64,000 bases of DNA from the NCBI GenBank assembly GCA_036250195.1, contig JAVHZZ010000060.1:186001-250000 (forward strand), given 5' to 3'. Source of the DNA: Mixophyes australis. Its lineage: Eukaryota > Chordata > Amphibia > Anura > Limnodynastidae. Shown one piece after another: positions 1 through 12,200 of this stretch. The notes under the pieces are model-generated. The model was not told where the DNA came from. It saw only the letters and a program-made list of their open reading frames with translations, and did no database searches. Every line of letters starts with the position of its first letter. Within the stretch, counting starts at the first letter, position 1. A program made the translations under genes and the position numbers.

Positions 1-916
1 ACATGATCTTTTCCCTGACAGGCCTCCTGCCCACAATCGTGTCTCACTGCTGCCCACCAGCTTTTACCTCACAGGCCCCACTGCCTCAATCCTGACACCT
101 CTCTTACTTCAAAATGAAAGAGGCGCCTTTTATTTGAAAGAGGAGTAGATCCTTAGCAGTGAATGAGATAATAATACAGAGATCATTATTGCCATAGATG
201 TTGTGGTTTTGTTTATTTAACTGTATCTAGTCAGAGTTTAGTTAGATGATATCATTACAGGCCATTAATATAATTGCTTTTGTCACAAACTGTACATAAG
301 ATTATCAATTATCTGACAAAAATAACAATACATCCAGATTTCTATGCACTGTTTTTAGGTGGCATACTTCAGCCTTCTCACTTATCCATAACTTTAAGTT
401 TTGGTATATTTCAGGCATTAATTGGGGATATCAGGAACCATTGAAGGATATTGTAGGGACCAGGCGAAAGGGCCATTTAAGACATCCTAGAAGTTCACCG
501 ACACTCCTCCTGCTCTATACTCTCTCCTGTTAGGCCTTCAGTTTAGATTAAGTGCCCAGCGGAGCAGGATATATGTCTTATTACTGGAGTGGTCTCTAAA
601 GTCTGCAACTGAAGGCGCACATTGCGGATAACTGTGCAGTATTCGGAGCTGGGGGTTCAGATGTACCGTGGTAGTGCTTACGATAATGCCCCCCCTCACA
701 ATGCTGGATTTCTCTGCGGGACCCAGCCATAGACGCTACAGAGGTTCAAAGGTAGTGATTGCAGGAATGGCCGTCACTGCTGCACAGTGCTCTGTAGTGC
801 ACAGTGCTGGAAGATAGGTTTAGCAAGTTGCTGTTGGCCACTGGAATGGCTACTTCTTAGTGTTGGGGCAGCTACATGTTTCCTTAAGGGGCCTGGGTCA
901 GGTGGGGGTTACTGGG

Positions 917-926
917 TATATATAAG
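917..926 (+). promoter_or_regulatory. TATA-like motif in a short hairpin
   Basis: The motif tatatataag sits between gtggggg and cccccac arms, so it could be a TATA box or only a small inverted repeat. It is conserved at 51294-51303 in copy 2. No gene can be tied to it. The surrounding 1-2050 holds nothing I recognise as coding, apart from a possible L2/CR1 scrap near 1260-1430. Confidence 0.25.
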
Positions 927-1259
927 CCCCCACTGGGCACTGGATGTGTGGACGGTGCGTCCTTTTGTACAGCTACCAATGCATTTTTTCTTGTACTACA
1001 AAGCAATTTTTGTTACATACCATCCAGACTGCTGCAACCTCCATCTTGCTGTAATGATATTTTGGTCCCCTACAGTCCATTCAAATAGTCGCTGCAGGAA
1101 TAACCTCCCTACTCTCCATCATTAATTACTGTTCTGGTACTGAAATCATCTTGTTTTCCATTTTAATTATCTTTTCATTGCAAAAGTATTTAGAGCTGTC
1201 CAATCCATTTCCACCTGTTATATCTATTATCACAATCTGTACGTACCCACCCTCTGCTC

Positions 1260-1430
1260 ACGTTGAAGCTTTATTTTTCCTAGGTTACCTCTGCTCTCAG
1301 GACTGCGACCCTTCTTGAATGCTGCCCCTGGAAATCTTCACAGAATGTCTGTCTGTCATGTATGGTCTCTAACTGCAGGACCCTGCTGAAAGCTCATCTG
1401 TTTACCGGACAGTTCACATAGTGCTTGTGA
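1260..1430 (+). repeat. Possible L2/CR1 LINE 3' ORF fragment
   Basis: One reading contains RTLLKAHLF, which resembles the FK..LKTHLF end of L2/CR1-type ORF2 proteins (compare the clearer fragment at 41.6-42.1 kb). The match is short and the surrounding frame is broken. The copy in the second duplicate is near 51637-51807. Confidence 0.3.
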
Positions 1431-2059
1431 CTTACTTCTCCCAGAGCTGCGCTCCAGAGGGTAAAAGGACACCGTCTGGTGCGGACTGTTATGTGTTTTC
1501 TTCTTTAAAGTATCCGTTCATCAAGCGATATTAACGAAGGAGTACACAAGAAACATAATAAAAACAGTTTAATTATTTTATTTCTACTCCTGAACTTCAT
1601 GTTATTATCCCACCTGATGAATTTAACGCGAAGAGTGATAGTTGTGTTGTCACTTGTTAGGATGAGGACCAGCAAGTGGAATATATAACCTGATATTGTA
1701 AATGGACGTTATCAGACATTTGTGTGCGCTGTTACATACTACAGACAGCTGAGCTTTGTAATATATATTTGAATATTTTGTAACCAATACATAATGTGAT
1801 GTAAACAACCTACTGAAAGCAGATTTTTTTTTTTGTATATTTGAGAGTGAAGGGTTGTTATAAAGAAGTTATTTCTTACACCATTAATATTACAGCATCT
1901 TTATTATTTTGCCTGCTATACTTTCTCCAAAACATCTCAATCTTTAGTATATCAAGTCTGTATTTTACCTGTAATTTCTATGCCAACCAAGGTTCCCCCC
2001 CAGCAGTGGAGGACCCAGGAGGGGGTGAGTGATCCAGGGGCTGGCGGGACCACCACACT

Positions 2060-2283
2060 CATTGGGGTATATTTACTAAACTGTGGGTTTGAAAAGGTGG
2101 AGATGTTTGAAAGTAACACGGCCTGTGCACTATTACTGTTACTACGGTAATACTGCACATTATTACCGCTAGTGCGGTAAGTTTTAACGCTGTTTGTTTT
2201 GCTCAGGGAGCAGCGAGCAGACGTCCGGGTTCAAATTACTGTTATCAACGGTGATAGTGCAGAAGCCGATTGAATTCCCCCCT
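2060..2283. repeat. Mosaic of MITE fragments
   Basis: The left part starts ggggtatatttactaaactg, like the ends of the palindromic element at 40794-40969. The right part contains a complementary tract (ctacggtaat...attaccgctagtgcggtaa) and ends gattgaattcccccc, matching the end of the MITE at 26035-26264. It appears to be two MITE types joined or nested. It is conserved in copy 2 at about 52437-52660. Confidence 0.45.
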
Positions 2284-2531
2284 AGGATGATCTTGTTGTT
2301 AGATGTGTACACATTCATATGAATTGTTAACGAGTAACCACAAGAGAAATTAGCTCTTAAAAGTTTGTCCTCGTATGTACATTTTATCAAAATAAAAAAT
2401 AAATGGCTAAACTAATGTTATTATTTTGTTAGGGTGACTTGGAACCAAATTCAAGACACGCTGCCCACATTATACTATCATGTTACTTTGTACTGATACT
2501 ACCTCAGTGATATAAGACAGTAGTAGACTTA

Positions 2532-2727
2532 CAAGATTTCAATCTTGAATCAATATAAGCCAATATGTATACATGGATATCCTCCTGGAATCTTGTCCTC
2601 TTACTGGATCTCCTTATGATAGGTGCTCAAAAGACAAGTGACAACTGACCTGACAAGGCACAAAAGAAGCATAAAAGCAATGTATAATAGAAATATTGGC
2701 TTATATTGATTCAAGATTGAAATCTTG
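2532..2727. mobile_element. Mariner-type MITE with 35-36 bp perfect TIRs
   Basis: The left arm (2531-2566) and right arm (2693-2728) are perfect inverted complements. The element starts caagatttcaatcttg and is flanked by TA on both sides (2530-2531 and 2728-2729), as expected for Tc1/mariner-type insertion. At 196 bp it cannot encode a transposase. Each arm contains its own inner palindrome (caagat...atcttg). It is shared with copy 2 at 52909-53104, so the insertion predates the duplication. Confidence 0.8.
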
Positions 2728-3037
2728 TACGTGTTTATCCGATAGGGGATTGAGAACCCCCATCATGTGGTGTTTTTGTCGTAATTATCAACCCCCACTG
2801 GATCCTTGGGATATTTAGTGGTTTTCGGTGTAACCACATATTATATGTTACGCTATGATACGATTTTTTTCTTTTCACTTTTTTTTATGTGACCATAATC
2901 GTGGTGAATGCCAGAAATCTGAAAGTTACTTTGATCACTGCAAACTTCTGGAATTTGTGGAAGACATACATCAAGATGGAAAGAATATATATATATTATT
3001 TCACAGTTGACTCTTTAAAACTGTTATTTTAGCACAT

Positions 3038-3041
<4 letters not shown>

Positions 3042-3096
<55 letters not shown>
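3042..3096. repeat. (TG)n microsatellite, expanded
   Basis: About 27 TG dinucleotides. The matching site in copy 2 (53415-53428) has only about seven, so this tract has changed length since the duplication. Confidence 0.95.
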
Positions 3097-3098
<2 letters not shown>

Positions 3099-3179
3099 AG
3101 GGTGCTTTCAGTTGGCCTGCGCAAATATACCAATCTTTTTATTGTATTATAATCAACAATTGTCTGAGACGCAAGAGGA

Positions 3180-3560
3180 ACCAAGTATGACAGCCAGCAT
3201 CCTGCTGCACAGCGGATCACTAAAGCCATGACAGCTATGTTATCACTGGATGTGGGTCCAATTTCCCCATCAATGCATCAGGTTTTAACCGATTAGTTTA
3301 GATCATGTGTCCACGTTACCAAATTCCATCACAATCCCATTTCTTCTTAACAGCAATTGCTGTATTGTGAGGTTAAACAAAGAGCCATTCAGTCCCTAGA
3401 AAATGTCATTGTACCGACTGTCCACTTAGCTACAGATATGTGACAAGCGGTACTGGTCAAACAAAAGACTATATAACCGTGACAGCCCACTGGGTTGGTG
3501 TATCGCCTTCAAGTGCAGCAGCGACTGTAGCAGCATCATCATCAACATCCCTCCAGCATA
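3180..3560 (+). pseudogene. Decayed hAT transposase fossil (copy 1)
   Basis: The translation contains TKYDSQHPAAQRIT, then AMLSLDVGPIS, and after frame breaks SGTGQTKDYITVTAHWV. These align with residues ~389-497 of the intact hAT transposase at 14643-17654 (TKYDSSHPIAKRIT, AMLVLDVRPVS, SGSGQTKDYMTVTAHWV), including the region of the first catalytic Asp. Stops and frameshifts separate the blocks, so it is dead. It is on the strand opposite the intact element. It is also present in copy 2 (53517-53897), so it is older than the duplication. Confidence 0.85.
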
Positions 3561-4255
3561 ATACACAGTGTCAGGTCATTCACCGCACCCTGCCATATAG
3601 CCGCTCACTAGGACAGATGTGATGCTGCCCCTCACACACAATTACCTTCACAGACAAACATTTAGATTGTAAAAGCAACATATATATATATATATACATT
3701 TTGTTTGTGGGGGGAGGGGGGGCGCTGCTCACAATTAAACAGTTCCCTATTTTTCCCCACTAAATATTTCAGATGTCACTGATACTGCCCCTGGCACTAC
3801 TGTCATCAGATTTAAACATCTTTGATTTTAAAAGCAAGAAAGAATAGTTTTTGTTAACGCTTAAATAGTTTAATAATATACCCACCTGCTATCACTTCTA
3901 AATGGCAGCTGAGAACAGGAAGGACGGCTATACATTGAAGATATCGATCCAATACTCACGAGATCTGACATTTTACATGAAATGACATTTTGCCTCATTT
4001 TCAGATCGGAATTTAGAGCAAGACACCGAGTCATGTCTCAATTCGACTCTGTACCCTAAAATTCCTGTCTATCTAATTCTATCTCCGTACCGCTCATCTC
4101 TAGTGAAACATAAAAAAACAAAATGTGGGGGAAAAGTAATAATTCTTCTTGTCTCACACAGAACAATGGGAAATACCCCACTAAGTAGTCTTATGCCAAT
4201 ATATAGATAGTTTTTTATAACATAACCATTCAGGTCATGGCTTCACTTCCCTATA

Positions 4256-7200
4256 ATTCACACAGTTCATCCATGTTACACATATGTACATAACTAAGAC
4301 ATAGGGCTGTCATACATATGGCCATTTACAGGTAGACAGCTCTCAACCAATGACTGATCAGGGATTACTGGGCACTGAGCTACCTGGGTTGGTGATGTCA
4401 CAGAATTCTCTTCAATCTGATTGGTTGGAAACAGCTGTTTACAGTTGAATCTCAAACAGAGCGTCAGTTATCTCCACAGGTAATGTAACAAGACTGGGAC
4501 GGGGATTATATTATAAATGGGATATATTCAGGGGGTGAGAATAATTTACAGTCTGTGTATTCCTGGTTTACCCATCTCTAAGCCCTGTGTTAATGGCTTT
4601 AACCTGGTAACAATATTTACAGTACAGTATAAGTATAAAAAGAATGTGGACCTGATTTAAACCCAAATACATTTAAAAATCAAATTCAAAAGTAATGTGG
4701 AAAATAGATATTTGGCTAAAGTCAAAGACTTTACTGAAATAACATTTCTTCATGTAGCTACTTCTGCCATTGATTTAATTACCTATGACAGTAATTAACA
4801 AGCTTAGTGGGAAACAGTCACTATAATATTTTTACAAGAACTATATTTAATGCTGCAGTTTACATTAGAACGTTACACATGAGAACGTTTGATTTTGGCA
4901 CACTGGGTAAGCACTTGCCAAGGTGATTATTTTAGTCTGGTGTAAGGTCCTAATGCAGGTTACCCATAGACTGGTCATTAGGATACCTCCTACCTGCCAT
5001 CAGAGACGTTAAGAGGTACAGAATTCAAGATAACTGGGGGAGATTACTTTGTGGTTTGCCTATGAGTAGTGACTAACGAGATTGTGTCTGACCTAACAGA
5101 TTGGCAGATTCACAAGTAATTCCCCATGATTCACACAGTTCATCCATGTTACACATATGTACATAACTAAGACATAGGGCTGTCATACATATGGCCATTT
5201 ACAGTTACACGGCTCTCAACCAATGGCTGATCAGGGATTACTGGGCACTGAGCTACCTGGGTTGGTGATGTCACAGAATTCTCTTCAATCTGATTGGTTG
5301 GAAACACCTGTTTACACTTGAATCTCAAACAGAGCGTCAGTTATCTCCACAGGTAATGTAACAAGACTGGGACGGGGATTATATTATAAATGGGATATAT
5401 TCAGGGGGTGAGAATAATTTACAGTCTGTGTATTCCTGGTTTACCCATCTCTAAGCCCTGTGTTAATGGCTTTAGCCTGGTAACAATATTTACAGTACAG
5501 TATAAGTATAAAAAGAATGTGGACCTGATTTTAAACCCAAATACATGTAAAAATCCAATTAAAAAGTAATGTGGAAAATAGATATTTGAGTAATGTCAAA
5601 TACTTTACATGAAGCATATCTTCATGTAGCTACTTCTACCATTGATTTTATTTCCTATGACAGTAATTAACAAGCTTAATGGGAAACAGTCACTATCATA
5701 TTTTTACAAGAACTATATTTAATGCTGCAGTTTACATTAGAACGTTACACATGAGAACGTTTGATTTTGGCACACTGGGTAAGCACTTGCCAAGGTGATT
5801 ATTTTAGTCTGGTGTAAGGTCCTAATGCAGGTTACCCATAGACTGGTCATTAGGATACCTCCTACCTGCCATCAGAGACATTAAGAGGTACAGAATTCAA
5901 GATAACTGGGGGAGATTACTTTGTGGTTTGCCTATGAGTAGTGACTAACGAGATTGTGTCTGACCTAACAGATTGGCAGATTCACAAGTAATTCCCCATG
6001 ATTCACACAGTTCATCCATGTTACACATATGTACATAACTAAGACATAGGGCTGTCATACATATGGTCATTTACAGTTACACAGCTCTCAACCAATGGCT
6101 GATCAGGGATTACTGGGCACTGAGCTACCTGGGTTGGTGATGTCACAGAATTCTCTTCAATCTGATTGGTTGGAAACAGCTGTTTACACTTGAATCTCAA
6201 ACAGAGCGTCAGTTATCTCCACAGGTAATGTAACAAGACTGGGACGGGGATTATATTATAAATGGGATATATTCAGGGAGTGAGAATAATTTACAGTCTG
6301 TGTATTCCTGGTTTACCCATCTCTAAGCCCTGTGTTAATGGCTTTAACCTGGTAACAATATTTACAGTACAGTATAAGTATAAAAAGAATGTGGACCTGA
6401 TTTTAAACCCAAATACATTTAAAAATCAAATTCAAAAGTAATGTGGAAAATAGATATTTGGCTAAAGTCAAAGACTTTACTGAAATAACATTTCTTCATG
6501 TAGCTACTTCTGCCATTGATTTAATTACCTATGACAGTAATTAACAAGCTTAGTCGGAAACAGTCACTATCATATTTTTACAAGAACTATATTTAATGCT
6601 GCAGTTTACATTAGAACGTTACACATGAGAACGTTTGATTTTGGCACACTGGGTAAGCACTTGCTAAGGTGATTATTTTAGTCTGGTGTAAGGTCCTAAT
6701 GCAGGTTACCCATAGACTGGTCATTAGGATACCTCCTACCTGCCATCAGAAATGTTAAGAGGTACAGAATTCAAGATAACTGGGGGAGATTACTTTGTGG
6801 TTTGCCTATGAGTAGTGACTAACGAGATTGTGTCTGACCTAACAGATTGGCAGATTCACAAGTAATTCCCCATGATTCACACAGTTCATCCATGTTACAC
6901 ATATGTACATAACTAAGACATAGGGCTGTCATACATATGGCCATTTACAGTTACACGGCTCTCAACCAATGGCTGATCAGGGATTACTGGGCACTGAGCT
7001 ACCTGGGTTGGTGATGTCACAGAATTCTCTTCAATCTGATTGGTTGGAAACACCTGTTTACACTTGAATCTCAAACAGAGCGTCAGTTATCTCCACAGGT
7101 AATGTAACAAGACTGGGACGGGGATTATATTATAAATGGGATATATTCAGGGGGTGAGAATAATTTACAGTCTGTGTATTCCTGGTTTATCCATCTCTAA

Positions 7201-8148
7201 GCCCTGTGTTAATGGCTTTAGCCTGGTAACAATATTTACAGTACAGTATAAGTATAAAAAGAATGTGGACCTGATTTTAAACCCAAATACATGTAAAAAT
7301 CCAATTAAAATGTAATGTGGAAAATAGATATTTGAGTAATGTCAAATACTTTACATGAAGCATATCTTCATGTAGCTACTTCTACCATTGATTTTATTTC
7401 CTATGACAGTAATTAACAAGCTTAATGGGAAACAGTCACTATCATATTTTTACAAGAACTATATTTAATGCTGCAGTTTACATTAGAACGTTACACATGA
7501 GAACGTTTGATTTTGGCACACTGGGTAAGCACTTGCCAAGGTGATTATTTTAGTCTGGTGTAAGGTCCTAATGCAGGTTACCCATAGACTGGTCATTAGG
7601 ATACCTCCTACCTGCCATCAGAGACGTTAAGAGGTACAGAATTCAAGATAACTGGGGGAGATTACTTTGTGGTTTGCCTATGAGTAGTGACTAACGAGAT
7701 TGTGTCTGACCTAACAGATTGGCAGATTCACAAGTAATTCCCCATGATTCACACAGTTCATCCATGTTACACATATGTACATAACTAAGACATAGGACTG
7801 TCATACATATGGCCATTTACAGTTACACAGCTCTCAACCAATGGCTGATCAGGGATTACTGGGCACTGAGCTACCTGGGTTGGTGATGTCACAGAATTCT
7901 CTTCAATCTGATTGGTTGGAAACAGCTGTTTACACTTGAATCTCAAACAGAGCGTCAGTTATCTCCACAGGTAATGTAACAAGACTGGGACGGGGATTAT
8001 ATTATAAATGGGATATATTCAGGGGGTGAGAATAATTTACAGTCTGTGTATTCCTGGTTTACCCATCTCTAAGCCCTGTGTTAATGGCTTTAACCTGGTA
8101 ACAATATTTACAGTACAGTATAAGTATGAAAACTTGGACCTGATTTTA
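4256..8148 (+). repeat. Tandem array of ~873-bp units, 4.5 copies (copy 1)
   Basis: Units start (attcacacag) at 4256, 5129, 6001, 6875 and 7747, with periods of 872-874 bp; the fifth is partial. Units 1 and 3 share one variant block (caaattcaaaag, ggctaaagtc) and units 2 and 4 another (ccaattaaaa, gagtaatgtc), so the array has an A-B-A-B dimer structure. Each unit contains ccaat and its reverse attgg near gatgtcacag, then ctccacag|gtaatg, which looks like a splice donor. The array ends about 1.1 kb before the first coding exon of the gene at 9311. I infer repeated promoter/noncoding-exon units; nothing in the units looks coding. Confidence 0.9.
4340..4485 (+). promoter_or_regulatory. Candidate promoter and exon 1, array unit 1
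   Basis: The order is ctcaaccaatg (forward CCAAT), tgatgtcacag (CRE-like), ctgattggttgg (reverse CCAAT), then ctccacag|gtaatg with a splice donor after 4479. The same arrangement recurs with donors after 5352, 6224, 7098 and 7970. Whether any unit is transcribed cannot be told from sequence. Confidence 0.4.
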
Positions 8149-8221
8149 AACCCAAATATCTCTAAGAATTGAAAGGTGAACACAAAGGGGAACATTTTCT
8201 AAAATGGTTTTACAGAAAATG

Positions 8222-8440
8222 TGTATTATTATTATTATTATTATTATAATTATTATTATTATTATTATTTATTTTTAAGGCCAAATGTGCTTTACAGATT
8301 AGTGAGGAAAACATGTCATACATAAAACAGGTACATACAATATAGATAAAATAAAAGCCAATATAAAAACCAAGGGTAGGGAGAACCCTTCTCCTGAGAG
8401 AGCTACAATCTAATGAGAACAATAAAAGTGCAGCAAATAA
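8222..8440 (-). repeat. L2/CR1-like LINE 3' end with AAT tract (copy 1)
   Basis: An ATT-repeat tail (about 8225-8270) is followed by tttttaaggccaaatgtgct and later cttctcctgagagagctaca. This is the layout of the L2-type 3' end at 41.64-42.1 kb read from the tail inward. The copy in the second duplicate is about 59440-59640, with a different ATT tract length. Confidence 0.6.
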
Positions 8441-8877
8441 TGTATAAGCCAAAAATGCCCCATAGCTAATAAAAAATGCCGCAGTTAGTGCCTTGTGCAT
8501 TTCCTACACCAGGTCTGACGTTCTATGGGCCCTAGTGATAGTCTCCAGCCCTTTATTCAGGTAAGCCCACTTGTGGGGTCACAGGGGGAACAGCAGATTA
8601 ACCTGTATATAATAAAAGAGTGAATCTACAGGACTGTAATGGTGCCCATGTGCATTAGCCCCAATGTGAACTAAACTAATCCAGAACTAACATAAAGATT
8701 TTAGTCCATCTTGAGCCCCCCGTGATAGAGAACCAAAGATGGATGGAGAGAAAGGGGGTGAGTGGAAAGTAACAGAGATTAGAAAGGATGAGAAAGTAAT
8801 GGGGTGAGGGGAGAAGGATGATCAATGGGAGACAAGACAAGGTTGGAGGTAAAGTGTAGAATACATTTAAACACAGT

Positions 8878-9171
8878 GGGCCTGATTCATTAAGGAGAAC
8901 AAAGCAAAAAGGACTATATTTGATCCAAGACAAAACCAGGTTAAAATGTAAGGGGTGCAAATGAGTTTATTATTTTGCATATAAGTTAAATACTGGCTGT
9001 TTTTCCATGTAGCAAACAAATACTTGATAGCTTTATTTTTACACTGAATTTTAAAGTTGACCTAGGACATGCCCTAGCCCTAAATTTACCTCACTCTCCA
9101 ATGCAACATGGTTTTGCCAAGGTGCAAAGTTACTCATTTATTTTGCTTTTCTTTCCTAATGAATTAGACCC
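8878..9171. mobile_element. MITE with gggcctgattcatta ends (copy 1)
   Basis: It begins gggcctgattcattaagga and ends tcctaatgaattagaccc, imperfect inverted complements. AGT stands on both sides (8875-8877 and 9172-9174), a likely 3-bp target duplication. At 294 bp it is non-autonomous. A related sequence lies at 20434-20750. Copy 2 is at 60092-60394, where an internal C tract has grown to 15. Confidence 0.75.
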
Positions 9172-9278
9172 AGTACCTTTGGGACACATTTTTTGAGACC
9201 TGCTTTTAGTAACTTTTTTTATTAAATAATGAAGAGCTCTGAAAGTAACCATGTTTTGAATAATTTTCCTAACAACAG

Positions 9279-12200
9279 ATTGATCGCTAAGTCTTACAAG
9301 AGCCACAACAATGAGTGAAGACAAGCCTGTCATCCGCAGTTCTTCCAGATGTAAGAAAAATATAAATGTGTTCATTAGGGCGGGGAACCCAGTGGTAATA
9401 TCAAACAAGAATTTAATACGGACATTTAGGGCACCCAGTGGTACACCCAGCACCCCCCATCCCCCATCTTTCATGTAACTCCGATGTAACTTGTTGAGTC
9501 CTGAAGCCGCTGTCAGCATGTTCTGTTACAGACAGATAGCGCTCACCTTCCGGTCCTGCCCTGGTCTCTGGCTGTAGGAGAGCAAACTGCCAGTAAGGGG
9601 TAAGAGAAGAACTGCTCCGGGCCCTGACAGCAGAGTTTGCAGGGTAGTTTGTTTTCTATGATTGTCAGCAAATTATGGCTCCATTTGTGTGTTTATTAAC
9701 AGATTATGGCCCCGTTTTCTATGACTGATGCTATAATCCGGTGACAATTTTTAAGGTTATCACTAAATATTATATGGGAGCTGCTTTACATATATAAAAT
9801 AGCAGATTTCCTCCAACTGGATATGGGCTTTTTCTGGTAAGATATATTTTGGTTCCTCCCTATATCATGTTTGCGCCAATGCCTCTCAGTATGTGTTTTT
9901 TTCTTGTTTATGGTATAGTTTCACCACAATTGATAAGCAGTATGGTAGTTACCTCCCAAATGTCCCAATTTCAGCAGAAGAGTCCCGAATTTAGGGCTCT
10001 GTCCACTATCCTGCCCGGGGACATATTTGTCCAGCTTGTGGGAATGTTTGGATAAGGGCGATAGCTAATGACCACGCCCTCACCGTGCCTTGACCACGCC
10101 CCATCAAGATGTGTTCATGTTTGTCTACTTTGTATGTCCCTGTATTTTGTATACTCTGTTTTTCCCAATACCTGTTCTGCCGATCACTGTGTTATATTAC
10201 ATATCAACTACGATAGTAATAATAATTAATGGGACTCATGTACTAGCCAAGGTCCACGGTTATGCCGCGGTAGCTAGCTTTTCCATGTAGATCAGTTATG
10301 GACTCTCTATCGGCATAGGCCACATTCTAATCGGAAAATTTCACAGAAGCGATGTTCAAATTGAAAGTCCCTTATCCCTCCTGAGTGTCAGACAGTGCAG
10401 ACTGGATCTACACACAAGAGGGAGCTATTGCACACAAAGGAACGCACATAAGAGACAACTGGGGAGGAACTAAGGGTGAAAGGCACAAAACAGGGATAAT
10501 GAACAAACACATGGATGAAGATCAGACACATAAGGAACATGTTTAACAGATTTTATATTGCTAATACCATGGGGTAAATTAATGATAATTTATAGTAAAA
10601 CAAAGTCACCCATCATTGAGAATATATTAACTGATAATGAATATTCTTGTCTCCCCAGTGCCAGAAGCTGTAATGGAGACCCTCGTTGGAGATCCCAATG
10701 ACACCTCCCAGAGGAATAAGGAAAACATCGCTGGACATTCCATCGCTGAGGTTAAATGTCTTGTCTACTATATTATATATGGAAGATTGTTGTTCAATTC
10801 TAAATTGAGGCACAGGTTAAGCTTCAACACATGTGACAATGCGCTTATGTTGTAATATTGTTACATTTTAGTTATATTATAAGTAATATTCAGTCTTTAT
10901 TCCATGCCTCCCAACTTTTGCAATCCCCAAATCAAAACAAAACACAGTTTGCAGCAGTGCGTCCATAAATGGAGGTGTGGTCACATCACAATGGGTGCGT
11001 GGCCACACCCTCATGGGCACCCTTTACCCTCCTCCCCTAACAACGCCAAAGATTTTAGTCTCTTCTATGTATAAAGATGTACATGTAATATTATGGGCCA
11101 GATTCATGTTCAGACTTATCTTGCGTGAAATAGACCTGCGCTTGCTCCAAAACGGACTTTACTCCAATTAACGCAATTGCATGTAATTCATGTCCAAAGC
11201 AAATGACACTTACAACTAGGGATGTGCACCGGCGACTTTTGAGGTCTCGTGTTTTGTGTTTTGGATCCGGATTTTCGTTATTTTTGGGGTTCGGATTTGT
11301 CTCGCAAAACACTTGACGAAAGGTCTCGGTTCGGATTTAAGGTTTTGGATTCGGATTTTTTTTGAAAAAAACATAAAAAGTTTAAAAATCAAGTTTTTGG
11401 GCTTATTTTCACTCCTAGGCTATTATTAACCTCAATAACATTCAATAACAAGCATTTCCACTAATTTACAGTGTATTCTGAACACCTCACAATATAGTTA
11501 TTAGTCCAAAACGTTGCAACAAGGTATCTTTCTGGACTGCGTAGAGGAGTGGGTCACCACAATATATATTAAAAACCCTGAACTTTTATGAATCGCACCA
11601 ATAAATGTACCTGGACTGCGTAGAGGAGTGGGTCACCACAATATATTAAAAACCCTGAACTTTTATGAATCGCACCAATAAATGTACCTGGACTGCGTAG
11701 AGGAGTGGGTCACCACAATATATTAAAAACCCTGAACTTTTATGAATCGCACCAATAAATGTACCTGGACTGCGTAGAGGAGTGGGTCACCACAATATAT
11801 ATTAAAAACCCTGAACTTTTATGATTCGCACCAATAAATGTACCTGGACTGCGTAGAGGAGTGGGTCACCACAATATATTAAAAACCCTGAACTTTTATG
11901 AATCGCACCAATAAATGTACCTGGACTGCGTAGAGGAGTGGGTCACCACAATATATATTAAAAACCCTGAACTTTTATGAATCGCACCAATAAATGTACC
12001 TGGACTGCGTAGAGGAGTGGGTCACCACAAGATATATTAAAAACCCTGAACTTTTATGATTCGCACCAATAAATGTACCTGGACTGCGTAGAGGAGTGGG
12101 TCACCACAATATCTTAAAAACCCTGAACTTTTATGAATCGCACCAATAAATGTACCTGGACTGCGTAGAGGAGTGGGTCACCACAATATATTAAAAACCC

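Noticed and set aside
9130..9519. 129-codon minus-strand frame, conserved in both duplicates
   Set aside because: Lies opposite the proposed start exon and across the end of a MITE; conservation is that of the whole duplication.
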